DNA of 64,000 nucleotides from Neobacillus cucumis (GCF_016908975.1 NZ_JAFBEX010000018.1:1-64000), one strand, 5' to 3'; positions 9,197 through 18,065 are shown, numbered from the stretch's first letter. Translations and numbers: made by a program. The notes: generated by a model from the letters alone, not told the origin.

Positions 9197-9871
9197 TTAA
9201 TAGGTGCTATTTGAGCGTTCCCCTTTTGCAATAGACACACCAGAACTTGCGCCAATCCGGGTAGCTCCTGCTTCCACCATCGCTACCGCATCTTCACGGC
9301 TTCTAACCCCACCAGAAGCCTTTACACCTATATTAGGTCCTACTATTTGTCGCATTAAACGGATATCTTCGGTGGTGGCTCCACCCGTTGAGAAGCCTGT
9401 CGAGGTTTTCACAAAATCAGCCCCTGCTTTTACAGCAAGCTCACATGCTCTAACCTTTTCTTCATTTGTCAGCAAGCACGTCTCAATAATGACTTTAACT
9501 AGTGCTTTATCTTTTGCAGCCTCAACTACGGCACGAATGTCTCTTTCAACTAATTCATCCTCTTGATCTTTAAGAGCAGCAATATTGATAACCATATCAA
9601 CTTCATCTGCTCCGTTTTCGATAGCATTTTTAGTTTCAAATGCCTTCGTTTCTGAAGTAGATGCTCCTAAAGGAAAGCCAATTACGGTACAAACCTTTAC
9701 TTCAGGGGTATCTGCAAGGAGCTCAGCTGCCGTTTTTACCCATGTTGGGTTTACACATACGGATGCAAATAAATACTCTTTTGCCTCATGGACAATTTTT
9801 AGGATATCTTCACGGGTGGCATCTGCTTTTAATAATGTATGATCAATCATATTGATAATTGTTTGTGTCAT
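9197..9871 (-). CDS. deoC: Deoxyribose-phosphate aldolase
   Basis: Splits 2-deoxyribose 5-phosphate into glyceraldehyde 3-phosphate and acetaldehyde in deoxynucleoside catabolism. The 224-residue protein has the class I aldolase features: MIDHTLLKADAT at the N-terminus, VCTVIGFPLGA, EVDMVINI with the catalytic aspartate, and the Schiff-base lysine in DFVKTSTGF, then GVKASGGVR. Length fits the family. In B. subtilis it is co-transcribed with nupC and pdp; here it is a single gene with its own terminator. A perfect 8-bp inverted repeat lies 25-51 bp upstream of the start. GGAGGAAAG is the ribosome site. Confidence 0.95.
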   Translation of the reverse strand: MTQTIINMIDHTLLKADATREDILKIVHEAKEYLFASVCVNPTWVKTAAELLADTPEVKVCTVIGFPLGASTSETKAFETKNAIENGADEVDMVINIAALKDQEDELVERDIRAVVEAAKDKALVKVIIETCLLTNEEKVRACELAVKAGADFVKTSTGFSTGGATTEDIRLMRQIVGPNIGVKASGGVRSREDAVAMVEAGATRIGASSGVSIAKGERSNSTY

Positions 9872-9895
9872 ACTACTTTCCTCCTTAGCTTTTAC

Positions 9896-9922
9896 TACCG
9901 TTATTATGACATACTAACGGTA
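9896..9922. promoter_or_regulatory. Inverted repeat upstream of deoC
   Basis: TACCGTTA (9896-9903) and TAACGGTA (9915-9922) are perfect 8-bp arms 11 bp apart, with a few more pairs outside after a one-base offset. Placed just ahead of the deoC ribosome site, it could be an operator or an RNA hairpin. It does not look like the B. subtilis DeoR site. Confidence 0.5.
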
Positions 9923-9964
9923 AACTATATACTTTGTAATTACTTTATTGTATCAAAATTAGGC

Positions 9965-10018
9965 TGTGAATTCACAAATTTGTAGAATTAGTATTTTACA
10001 CTAACATTTTTCAGTGTA
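9965..10018. promoter_or_regulatory. Cluster of palindromes upstream of the MMPL exporter gene
   Basis: Three perfect palindromes lie in 54 bp: TGTGAATTCACA (9965-9976), overlapping ACAAATTTGT (9973-9982), and TACACT-N10-AGTGTA (9997-10018). They sit about 100 bp before the exporter start and may bind a TetR- or MarR-type repressor. No regulator gene is adjacent. Confidence 0.4.
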
Positions 10019-10112
10019 GGAAGTATGAATTTTCAAGTTCTATTTTGGAAAGATATACAAAAACATGAATGTATTTGCCATACTCCATCGTACTTCTAAG
10101 GAGGGGAATTTC

Positions 10113-12287
10113 TTGGAGAGATTAGGAAGCTTTATCTATAGAAATCGAAAATGGGTACTATTTATTTGGTTAACAGCGATTGTAATTTTTGGCTTTTTTG
10201 CGCTTAAATTACCTACTGTGTTAAGTGGAAATGGATTTGAATACAAAGGAGAATATAATCAAACAAGAAAACTCCTTGAAGCAGATTTCGGTTATCCAAA
10301 ATCTACCATTATTCTTTTTTTTCAAAAAGATAGAGCAATTAGTAATGCGGAATTTCAACAGTTTATCCAAAATACATTCCATAAGTTAAGGAACTTTGAC
10401 GAGGCTAGAGATATTACTTCTCCGTTTGACAAAAAAGGGATGTTTAAAGATGAATATGCCTATGGACTACTTACTTTTGATAAAAAAGCTGAGAGTCTTG
10501 GAAAAGAAATATCAAAGTTAAAAAAGATCCTTAAAAATAAACAAGGCTTAAAGGTCACGATGACCGGGGAACCCATTATCGTTCAGGATTTAGATATAGC
10601 AAGCCAAGAAGATTTGGAGAAGGCAGAAATGATTGGTCTTCCAATTGCGTTGGTCGTTCTCATTCTTGCTTTTGGAGGTCTAGTTGCTGCTGCTCTTCCC
10701 ATTGTGATTGGAATCGTTTCGATCCTTATCACAATGGGGACTGTTTACTTCTTTAGTTTTCGTGTTGATTTAACGATTTTCATTCTAAACATTGTTCCAA
10801 TGATTGGGCTCGCTCTAAGTATCGATTTTGCCTTATTGTTCATTAACCGATATAAAGAGGAGTTACAATCTAAATCGGTTCAAGAGGCAATTGAAATGAC
10901 GATTAGAACAGCTGGTCGATCGATTATTTTCTCCGGACTATGTGTTTTTATTGGACTATCAGGTCTTTGGTTTATTAAAATTGACATTTTTCAAAATGTA
11001 GCCCTCGGGGGAATGCTTGTCGTCCTCATTTCTGGAATCTCAGCTTTAAGCTTTCTTCCTTCCATACTCGGACTATTAGGAAAAAATATTAATAAACTAA
11101 GTGTTATTCGTGTTTCCAAACAAAAAGATAGCATTTGGTACAGATTTGCCAAACTCGTGATGAATCATCCAATCGTGATGGCCCTCCTGGCACTCTTTAT
11201 TCTTTTAGCTGGTTTAGTTCCTGTAAAGCAGATGGTTTTATCCATTCCTGGTACGGACTCTCTGCCTGCCAAGTACCCATCACGGGTAGCACTAGAAACA
11301 TATCAAGAGCAGTTTATTAGTAATGAAAAAAGTGACGATAAAAAGGTAATGTTTGTTCTGAAAACAAATGGTCCTGTTACTGAAAAGAATAATTTTAATA
11401 AAGTAAGTAAGATTATTCACACTCTTGAAAAGGAGGACCTTGTTCATTTTGTTTTTTCTCCATTTACGGCATCAAATATTAAAAATGATGAACAGCTCTA
11501 TCAGTTTCTCCTGCATGGTGACAAAGGCTCAGTTGCTCCATTAAAGGAGTACTTTATTAGGGATAATAAGATGCTTGTGGAGGTTTATTTAAAAACGGGG
11601 GAGCATTCTTCGAAAGCTAGAAAATGGGTAAGAAATTGGTCGCAAAAAAAACTTGGTATTCAGGCCTTTATTGGCGGTCCTATCAAATTTGAACAAGAGA
11701 TTTTTGATGAAATATATCAAAAGGCTCCTTATGGATTATTACTGATTTTCTTATCGACTCTAATTATTCTAATGGCTGCATTTCGTTCCCTATTAATTCC
11801 TCTAAAAGCCATTTTAATGAATATGTTGAGTCTAGCCTGTACTTTTGGTGTTGTGGTTTGGATTTTCCAAAAGGGACATTTGGGCATAGTACCAGTAGAC
11901 ATTGCCTTAATCTTACCTGTATTTGTTTTCAGCCTAGTTTTCGGACTCTCCATGGACTATGAGGTTTTTCTCATTTCAAGGATACAGGAATTTTATCTTA
12001 CTACAGGTGACAATACTTTAGCGACCATTTCGGGATTAACCTTTACGAGTAAAATTATTACCTCCGCGGCAGCGATTATGATTGTTGTAACTGGAGCATT
12101 TGCTTTTACAGGGGTTATGCCGGTGAAGCAACTGGGAGTAGGGATAGCGATCGCCATTTTTATTGATGCAACTATTGTAAGAATGGTTTTAGTTCCAGCC
12201 TTAATGAGACTGCTGGGTGATTGGAATTGGTGGTTCTTTGGCTATCACTTTAAGAGAGTGAAAAAACATGGCCGAAAGCCAGCCTAA
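10113..12287 (+). CDS. MMPL/RND family transporter (YdfJ-like)
   Basis: A 724-residue inner-membrane exporter with two repeats of one N-terminal membrane helix, an extracytoplasmic domain and five or six helices (about 15-300 and 375-700). Family motifs include MIGLALSIDFALLFINRYKEEL and FGLSMDYEVFLISRIQEFY, the paired D-x-D/Y segments thought to carry the proton relay. The length equals that of B. subtilis YdfJ. I place the start at TTG 10113, seven bases after a perfect AAGGAGGGG; an upstream in-frame ATG at 10065 has no such site. The substrate is unknown; relatives move lipids or hydrophobic compounds. Confidence 0.88.
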   Translation: MERLGSFIYRNRKWVLFIWLTAIVIFGFFALKLPTVLSGNGFEYKGEYNQTRKLLEADFGYPKSTIILFFQKDRAISNAEFQQFIQNTFHKLRNFDEARDITSPFDKKGMFKDEYAYGLLTFDKKAESLGKEISKLKKILKNKQGLKVTMTGEPIIVQDLDIASQEDLEKAEMIGLPIALVVLILAFGGLVAAALPIVIGIVSILITMGTVYFFSFRVDLTIFILNIVPMIGLALSIDFALLFINRYKEELQSKSVQEAIEMTIRTAGRSIIFSGLCVFIGLSGLWFIKIDIFQNVALGGMLVVLISGISALSFLPSILGLLGKNINKLSVIRVSKQKDSIWYRFAKLVMNHPIVMALLALFILLAGLVPVKQMVLSIPGTDSLPAKYPSRVALETYQEQFISNEKSDDKKVMFVLKTNGPVTEKNNFNKVSKIIHTLEKEDLVHFVFSPFTASNIKNDEQLYQFLLHGDKGSVAPLKEYFIRDNKMLVEVYLKTGEHSSKARKWVRNWSQKKLGIQAFIGGPIKFEQEIFDEIYQKAPYGLLLIFLSTLIILMAAFRSLLIPLKAILMNMLSLACTFGVVVWIFQKGHLGIVPVDIALILPVFVFSLVFGLSMDYEVFLISRIQEFYLTTGDNTLATISGLTFTSKIITSAAAIMIVVTGAFAFTGVMPVKQLGVGIAIAIFIDATIVRMVLVPALMRLLGDWNWWFFGYHFKRVKKHGRKPA

Positions 12288-12378
12288 TTAGGGAGGGCAT
12301 AGAGTTAATGAGAAACAGATGAATGCACTCCTTATTCGGACACATGCTCCTTTTTTTCGCTGGGGCTTGTCCAAATGC

Positions 12379-13262
12379 CCCTCTCCTTCGGACTCAAGCT
12401 CCTTTTTTCATATGGAGTTGTCCGAAGGTAAGCCATGTTCGGACAGCTCTAGGCAGAAATCACGCGGAGCTGTCCGAAGTCTAGCCATGTTTGAACAGCT
12501 CAAGGTAGAGATCACGTGGAGCTGTCCGAAGTCTAGCCATGTTTGAACAGCTCAAGGTAAAGATCACGTGGAGCTGTCCGAAGTCTAACCAAGTTTGGAC
12601 AGCTCAGGCCAAAAATCACGCAGAGTTGTCCGAAGTCTAGCCATGTTCGGACAGCTCTAGCCAAAAATCATACGGAGTTGTCCGAAGTTAAGCCATGTTC
12701 AGACAGCTCTAGCCAAAAATCATACGGAGTTGTCCGAAGTTAAGCCATGTTCGGACAGCTCTAGCCAAAAATCATACGGAGTTGTCCGAAGGTAAGCCAT
12801 GTTCGGACAGCTCTAGCCAAAAATCATATGGAGTTGTCCGAAGGTAAGCCATGTTCGGACAGCTCTAGCCAAAAATCATATGGAGTTGTTCGAAGTTAAG
12901 CCATGTTCGGACAGCTCTAGGCAGAAATCACGCGGAGCTGTCCGAAGTCTAGCCATGTTTGAACAGCTCAAGGTAGAGATCACGTGGAGCTGTCCGAAGT
13001 CTAACCAAATTTGGACAGCTCAGGCCAAAAATCACGCGGAGCTGTCCGAAGTCTAGTCATGTTCGGACAGCTCTAGCCAAAAATCATACGGAGTTGTCCA
13101 AAGTTAAGCCATGTTCGGACAGCTCTAGCCAAAAATCATACGGAGTTGTCCGAAGTTAAGCCATGTTCGGACAGCTCTAGCCAAAAATCATATGGAGTTG
13201 TCCGAAGGTAAGCCATGTTCGGACAGCTCTAGATAGAGATCTCTTAGTGCTGTCCGAAGTAA
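12379..13262. repeat. Tandem array of 17 hairpin-forming 52-bp units
   Basis: Sixteen units start at 12431 and then every 52 bp exactly, to 13211; a diverged unit precedes them at 12379. Each unit contains TTCGGACAGCTC, a loop of about 17-19 nt and GAGCTGTCCGAA or a close variant, so each can fold into a 12-bp hairpin. Because 52 is not a multiple of three and no frame stays open, the array is non-coding. Units fall into subtypes, and the subtype order at 12431-12690 recurs at 12899-13106, showing block duplication. There are no unique spacers, so it is not CRISPR. Confidence 0.93.
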
Positions 13263-13342
13263 ATTATAGTTCACTATACTAAGTTGTTCTTAATAGTTGA
13301 TAATCATTGTTGACACTATTACACAATTAAGTGGACTTGACT

Positions 13343-13392
13343 TTTTTTCGCCAAGGCTTGTGCGAATGCCCTTCTCATTCAGGCACAAGCCA
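13343..13392. repeat. Diverged copy of the array's left-flank element
   Basis: These 50 bp (TTTTTTTCGCC...CACAAGCC) align with about 80 percent identity and no gaps to 12349-12398 (TTTTTTTCGCT...CTCAAGCT), just left of the 52-bp array. The array is therefore bracketed by copies of a related element. Confidence 0.65.
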
Positions 13393-13464
13393 CTGACTAC
13401 AAGGCAAAGCTTTCCCCAAACTCGAAACCAGATCCTCTAGGATAATTAAAATAGAAAAAACCAT

Positions 13465-13506
13465 ACTAAGATTACCTACACCAAAAATGTTGGAGGTAAT
13501 CTTAGT
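13465..13506 (+). promoter_or_regulatory. Hairpin that buries ribosome site and start codon
   Basis: Arms ACTAAGATTACCT (13465-13477) and AGGTAATCTTAGT (13494-13506) are perfect complements. CCA/TGG inside can add three more pairs around a small bulge. The right arm contains the 3' part of the TGGAGGT ribosome site and the first two bases of the GTG start (13505) of the next gene, so the folded mRNA should block initiation. No T run follows, so it is not a terminator. Confidence 0.7.
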
Positions 13507-14617
13507 GAAAAAAACTATGTTATTCTTACTAACTATTATCACTTCACTCTTCTCCTTCTCTTCTACTTCATTAACGGCGGAAACAGGACCGGTCAACCAA
13601 GAATCAGTCGATTTGCGCATCCTAGAAACTACAGATATTCACGCAGATTTAATGAATTATGATTACTATCAAACCAAAATAGACAATCGAATCGGACTGG
13701 TCAAAACAGCGACACTCATAAAGGAAGCGCGTAAAGAAAGTAAAAACACTTTATTGTTTGATGATGGTGACCATCTAAAAGGGAATCCACTTGGTGAGTA
13801 TTTAGCCAGAATCCGAGGAATGAAAAAAGGCAAAACACATCCAGTGTATCGTGCATTTAATTACTTAAAATACGATGCTATTGCCATAGGAAATCACGAA
13901 TTTAATTACGGTTTAGGTTTTTTAAAGACAGCTTTAAAAGGGGCCAAGATGCCTGTATTGAACGCTAATGTCTATTCCGTTAAGAAAAATAAACCTTACT
14001 TTAAACCATATACAATTTTAAAAAGAACAGTCATTGATCAAAGTGGTAAAACGCATGAACTCAAAATTGGCGTTATTGCCTTTATGCCTACTCAAATCAT
14101 GAGGTGGGATAAGGCAAATCTGGAAGGAAAGGTATTTGCAAAACCTATAGTCGAAACAGCCAAGGAGTATGTTCCGATCGTGAAGGAAAAAGGAGCAGAT
14201 ATTATCATTGCTTTGGCCCATACAGGCATCAGCAGTGAGCCCTATCAACCTGATACAGAAAATGCTGTGTATTATCTAACCCAAATACCTGAAATAGATG
14301 TGATCCTGGCGGGTCACTCCCATAGTGTATTTCCAGGACCAGTTTTTCAAAGTCTTCCGAATACCAATTTGGAGACAGGATTAATTAATGAGAAGCCGGT
14401 TGTCATGGCGGCTGCCTTTGGGAGTAGACTTGGAATTATTGATCTTAAGTTAAGCCATCGTGCCGGAAAGTGGCAAATCGTAGCGAGGAAATCGTACACA
14501 AAATCTATAACGGATGAAAATGGAAAGCCACTTGTCAAAACTGATAAAGGATTGTATCAATTAGTCAAAGAAGAACACGAAGAAACGGTTGATTTTATTA
14601 AAAAATTAGGCTTATAA
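13505..14617 (+). CDS. Secreted metallophosphoesterase, CpdB/YfkN-like, lacking the 5'-nucleotidase C-terminal domain
   Basis: A 370-residue protein starting at GTG 13505 with a signal peptide (about 1-25, ending near STSLTA). It carries the calcineurin-like metal motifs in order: ETTDIHAD, DDGDHLKG, AIGNHEFNYG, ALAHTG and LAGHSHSVFPG. This is the N-terminal catalytic part of 2',3'-cyclic-nucleotide 2'-phosphodiesterase/3'-nucleotidases. In CpdB and YfkN a second domain that binds the nucleobase follows; here the protein ends at EEHEETVDFIKKLGL, just where that domain would begin. No remnant of it is seen downstream. It may be a functional short enzyme or a decayed gene. Its start lies in a hairpin (13465-13506). 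Confidence 0.8.
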   Translation: MKKTMLFLLTIITSLFSFSSTSLTAETGPVNQESVDLRILETTDIHADLMNYDYYQTKIDNRIGLVKTATLIKEARKESKNTLLFDDGDHLKGNPLGEYLARIRGMKKGKTHPVYRAFNYLKYDAIAIGNHEFNYGLGFLKTALKGAKMPVLNANVYSVKKNKPYFKPYTILKRTVIDQSGKTHELKIGVIAFMPTQIMRWDKANLEGKVFAKPIVETAKEYVPIVKEKGADIIIALAHTGISSEPYQPDTENAVYYLTQIPEIDVILAGHSHSVFPGPVFQSLPNTNLETGLINEKPVVMAAAFGSRLGIIDLKLSHRAGKWQIVARKSYTKSITDENGKPLVKTDKGLYQLVKEEHEETVDFIKKLGL

Positions 14618-14691
14618 TGGCAAATTTCCCCTTTACATTACATGCATGGTTTTATAGAATAAAACATATCCTATATATGTTGATTTTTGGT

Positions 14692-14719
14692 GGAGTCTGT
14701 CAAAACAGGCTCCTTTTTT
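14692..14719 (+). terminator. Terminator after the phosphoesterase gene
   Basis: GGAGTCTGT pairs with ACAGGCTCC (one G-T pair) around CAAA, followed by T6. It lies 75 bp after the stop and rules out any permease start before about 14720. Confidence 0.8.
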
Positions 14720-14758
14720 GCATTTTTAGGGAATTATTACATAAGGAAGTGGTCATTT

Positions 14759-16039
14759 TTGTCTACGCAAGCACTGATTGCCATAGGTATATTTTTAGTT
14801 TCCTATGCCTTTATTGTCACCGAAAAAATTCACCGTACCATTATTGCAATGGCAGGTGGAATATTGATAGTTATGTTTGGGATTGTTGATCAAGAAAGGG
14901 CCTTACGTCACATTGATTTTAATACAATTGGCTTGTTGACTGGCATGATGATTATTGTCACAATTACATCAGAAACAGGATTATTTAAATTCATCGCCAT
15001 TTGGGCTGCCAAAAAAGTAAAAGGTGATCCATTAAAAATATTACTTGCCCTCGGAATTATAACAGCTCTAGGATCAGCATTATTAGATAATGTCACCACG
15101 GTGTTACTAATGGTTCCTGTCACCTTTAGCATCACAAGGCAATTAAGGGTTCATCCTATACCGTTTTTGATTACTGAAATTATCGCTTCCAATATAGGTG
15201 GAACATCCACCTTAATTGGCGACCCGCCAAACATCATGCTAGGAAGCGCTGTGAAAGAATTAACGTTTATGGCATTTATTAATAACTTAACAGTCATTTC
15301 CTTTTTCATCTTATTTGTTAATATCGCTATTTTAGCATTCATATATCGCAAACAGCTCCGAACATCTAACGAATTAAAAGCTAGTTTAATGGATTTAGAC
15401 GAAAGTGAAGAAATAACCGATAAAACACTATTAGTCAAATCATTAACAGCCCTTACGTTAACAATATTGGGATTTTTCCTACATCAGTTGCTCCATATTG
15501 AATCGGCAACAGTCGCATTAGCAGGTGCCTTTCTATTACTTCTATTAACTGGCGAAGAACATTTAGATAAATCTTTATTAAAGGTAGAATGGACCACCAT
15601 CTTTTTCTTTATTGGTTTGTTTGTTCTTGTCTCTGGATTAATTGAAACTGGAGTTATTTCTATACTAGCTAATTACTCCGTTCATTTAACAGGCGGTAAC
15701 GTGGTATCTACCTCCATTTTAATACTTTGGGTTAGTGCAATTGCCTCCGCCTTTATCGATAACATACCTTTTGTTGCCACTATGATTCCTATGATAAAAG
15801 ATATGGGAGAGCTGGGGATACATAATTTAGAACCTTTGTGGTGGAGCCTATCTTTGGGGGCATGTCTTGGAGGAAATGGTACCTTAATTGGTGCAAGCGC
15901 CAACGTCATAGTAGCGGGACTTGCTGCAAAAGAGGGACACCTGATTACCTTTGGAAAGTTCCTATTAATCGCCTTTCCATTAATGATCCTATCCATTATC
16001 ATTTGTACTATTTATATTTATTTAAGATACTTAATATAA
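14759..16039 (+). CDS. ArsB/NhaD (SLC13-like) ion transporter
   Basis: A 426-residue integral membrane protein with about eleven helices. The two inverted repeats each hold the ion-transporter superfamily signature: ASNIGGTSTLIGDPPNIMLG and CLGGNGTLIGASANVIVAG. These motifs fit the ArsB/NhaD/P-protein group, which exchange sodium or export oxyanions; the substrate is not predictable. The start is TTG 14759, seven bases after AAGGAAGTGG; an upstream in-frame ATG overlaps the preceding terminator and is rejected. A small ORF follows 11 bp downstream, probably co-transcribed. Confidence 0.85.
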   Translation: MSTQALIAIGIFLVSYAFIVTEKIHRTIIAMAGGILIVMFGIVDQERALRHIDFNTIGLLTGMMIIVTITSETGLFKFIAIWAAKKVKGDPLKILLALGIITALGSALLDNVTTVLLMVPVTFSITRQLRVHPIPFLITEIIASNIGGTSTLIGDPPNIMLGSAVKELTFMAFINNLTVISFFILFVNIAILAFIYRKQLRTSNELKASLMDLDESEEITDKTLLVKSLTALTLTILGFFLHQLLHIESATVALAGAFLLLLLTGEEHLDKSLLKVEWTTIFFFIGLFVLVSGLIETGVISILANYSVHLTGGNVVSTSILILWVSAIASAFIDNIPFVATMIPMIKDMGELGIHNLEPLWWSLSLGACLGGNGTLIGASANVIVAGLAAKEGHLITFGKFLLIAFPLMILSIIICTIYIYLRYLI

Positions 16040-16050
16040 GGGTGATAAAG

Positions 16051-16329
16051 ATGAAAGTCGAGTATACTTATGACCAAAATCTTCTCGAACTGAAGGAATC
16101 GATTAACGGGAATGATGTAGAATTTCAAATTAGATTATTTGATAGCGAGTTAAAGAATAAACTTAAAAAGGTGCGGCAGTATTTTGACGAAAATAAAGTG
16201 TTAACCGATATTTACTTTTACATACATCCAAATAACAGTTATCAAGCAATAGTCCGAAGAGATTATTACAATGAATTTATTATTCAATTATTTACACAGC
16301 AACTTTTAAAAGAAATAAAATGGACTTAA
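16051..16329 (+). CDS. Small hypothetical protein
   Basis: A 92-residue acidic-basic mixed protein, 11 bp after the permease gene and followed at once by a terminator, so likely the second gene of that operon. GGGTGAT is a weak ribosome site. No membrane segment, signal or known motif. The pattern (N-terminal beta-type stretch, a central helix DSELKNKLKKVRQYFDENK, then YFYIHPNNSYQAIVRRDYY) suggests a compact alpha/beta fold. I do not recognise it. Confidence 0.65.
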   Translation: MKVEYTYDQNLLELKESINGNDVEFQIRLFDSELKNKLKKVRQYFDENKVLTDIYFYIHPNNSYQAIVRRDYYNEFIIQLFTQQLLKEIKWT

Positions 16330-16378
16330 AAAAGCTGCCCTAAAAGTGTGTTTTCACTTTTAGGACAGCTTCTTTTTT
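16329..16378 (+). terminator. Terminator of the permease operon
   Basis: GCTGCCCTAAAAGTG pairs with CACTTTTAGGACAGC (one mismatch) followed by a T-rich run. It begins right at the stop codon at 16329. Confidence 0.9.
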
Positions 16379-16385
16379 TGAGAAT

Positions 16386-16652
16386 TGTCCAGCTCCAGCG
16401 CCTAGCCCCTCGAGGTCACAAGCTTATCCAGTTGTGGCTCCTTGGGACTACCCCCTGAAGAAGGCAAAGAACGCCTTCTTGCAGGGTGCGTCTTAGCCTA
16501 AAGTCCCTGAACTGTCGCCTCCACATTTAGATCAAGCCGTCCAAAAGGTTAAAGTGCAACCTTTCAGCCGGCTTGTCTTGTGCTTGGCTACGCTTTGCTT
16601 ACCATTGATAAATCTCCCTATATCTGGGCTGATCAAGGCGCTTGCGCTTTTC
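16386..16652 (-). repeat. Dispersed Bacillaceae intergenic repeat, copy A
   Basis: Shares GTCCAGCTCCAGCGCCTAG at one end and GCGCTTGCGCTTTTC at the other with copies at 22181-22453 and 29979-30110. It contains an internal stem around AAGGCAAAGAACGCCTT. The AAAGCGCAAGCGCC end directly touches the gndA stop codon. Confidence 0.8.
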
Positions 16653-18065
16653 TTATTCCATCCAATTAGTGTGGAACACGCCTTCTTTATCAATACGTTG
16701 GTATGTGTGAGCACCGAAGTAGTCACGTTGTGCTTGTAAAAGATTTGCAGGCAATGTTTCAGTGCGATAGCTGTCATAGTAAGCAATTGCACTTGCGAAT
16801 GATGGTACCGGAATACCGCGCTCAATCGCTACAGCAATAACTTGACGTAGAGCTGACTGATAGTTCTCCACAATCTCTTTAAAGTAAGGGTCTAATAATA
16901 GGTTCGCTAATTCAGAATCACGATCATATGCATCTTTAATCTTTTGTAAGAATTGAGCACGGATGATACAGCCGCCACGGAAGATCATAGCGATATCACC
17001 ATAACGAAGATTCCAATCATATTCTTCAGAAGCAACACGCATTTGAGCAAATCCTTGAGCATAAGAACAAATTTTACTCATATATAGAGCTTTTCTTACC
17101 GCTTCAATTAGCTCTTCCTTGCTGCCTTCAAATGATTTTACTTCTGGTCCAGCTAATACTTTGCTTGCTTTTACACGCTCTTCTTTCATTGCTGAAATGA
17201 AACGGGCAAACACGGATTCAGTAATAATTGGAAGTGGTACACCTAGATCTAGAGCATTTTGGCTTGTCCACTTACCAGTACCTTTTTGTCCTGCAGTATC
17301 AAGGATAACATCTACTAATGGCTTACCAGTATCTTCGTCGATTTTTGTAAAGATATCTGCAGTAATTTCAATCAGGTAGCTGTCTAACTCCCCTTTATTC
17401 CACTCTGCAAACACACTATGAAGTTCTTCTGCATTTAAGCCTAAAACATTTTTCAAAATAAAATAGGCTTCTGTTATTAATTGCATATCTCCATACTCAA
17501 TACCATTATGGACCATCTTTACATAATGACCAGCACCGTTTGGACCGATATATGTACAACATGGATCACCTTGAACTTTAGCGGAAATGGCTTCTAAGAT
17601 TGGCTTAACAAGGTCATATGCTTCTTTCTTACCGCCAGGCATGATAGAAGGACCTTTTAATGCTCCCTCTTCCCCACCAGAAACACCAGTACCAATAAAA
17701 TGATAACCAGCCGTTTCTAATTCCTTATTCCGTCTAATTGTATCTTGGAAGAAAGTATTACCTCCATCAATTAAGATGTCTCCCTCTTCAAGATATGGTT
17801 TTAGAGAATCAATAGTTGCATCAGTAGCTGTTCCAGCCTTAACCATTAATAAAATTTTGCGCGGTTTTTCTAGGGAATTAACAAATTCCTCTACAGTATG
17901 AGCACCGACAAAGTTTTTTCCTTCAGCTTCATTCTTCAAAAATGCTTCGGTTTTATCATATGAGCGGTTAAAAACAGCAACAGAATATCCGCGGCTTTCA
18001 ATATTTAACGCCAAGTTTTTTCCCATTACTGCAAGACCGATGACACCGATTTGTTGTTTTGACAT
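16653..18065 (-). CDS. gndA: 6-phosphogluconate dehydrogenase (decarboxylating)
   Basis: Oxidises 6-phosphogluconate to ribulose 5-phosphate and CO2 in the pentose phosphate pathway. The 470-residue protein is close to B. subtilis GndA throughout: MSKQQIGVIGLAVMGKNLA Rossmann start, GTGVSGGEEGALKGPSIMPGG substrate loop, VKMVHNGIEYGDMQ with the catalytic lysine, and the C-terminal FGAHTYQRIDKEGVFHT tail. The start is ATG 18065 (AGAGGGA ribosome site); an in-frame ATG 39 bp upstream is unlikely. It is monocistronic. Copy A of the dispersed repeat abuts the stop. Confidence 0.96.
   Translation of the reverse strand: MSKQQIGVIGLAVMGKNLALNIESRGYSVAVFNRSYDKTEAFLKNEAEGKNFVGAHTVEEFVNSLEKPRKILLMVKAGTATDATIDSLKPYLEEGDILIDGGNTFFQDTIRRNKELETAGYHFIGTGVSGGEEGALKGPSIMPGGKKEAYDLVKPILEAISAKVQGDPCCTYIGPNGAGHYVKMVHNGIEYGDMQLITEAYFILKNVLGLNAEELHSVFAEWNKGELDSYLIEITADIFTKIDEDTGKPLVDVILDTAGQKGTGKWTSQNALDLGVPLPIITESVFARFISAMKEERVKASKVLAGPEVKSFEGSKEELIEAVRKALYMSKICSYAQGFAQMRVASEEYDWNLRYGDIAMIFRGGCIIRAQFLQKIKDAYDRDSELANLLLDPYFKEIVENYQSALRQVIAVAIERGIPVPSFASAIAYYDSYRTETLPANLLQAQRDYFGAHTYQRIDKEGVFHTNWME

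Noticed and set aside
9204..9566. 120-codon frame antisense to deoC
   Set aside because: A mirror of the conserved deoC reading frame, with no ribosome site.
12319..12546. 75-codon frame at the left edge of the repeat array
   Set aside because: It runs through the 52-bp repeats, which shift phase each unit, and has no proper ribosome site.
12379..13262. CRISPR array
   Set aside because: The whole 52-bp unit is repeated; there are no unique spacers of even length and no cas genes nearby.
14617..14889. 90-codon frame overlapping the ArsB/NhaD permease start
   Set aside because: It crosses a strong terminator and is out of frame with the clear permease motifs; a shadow frame.
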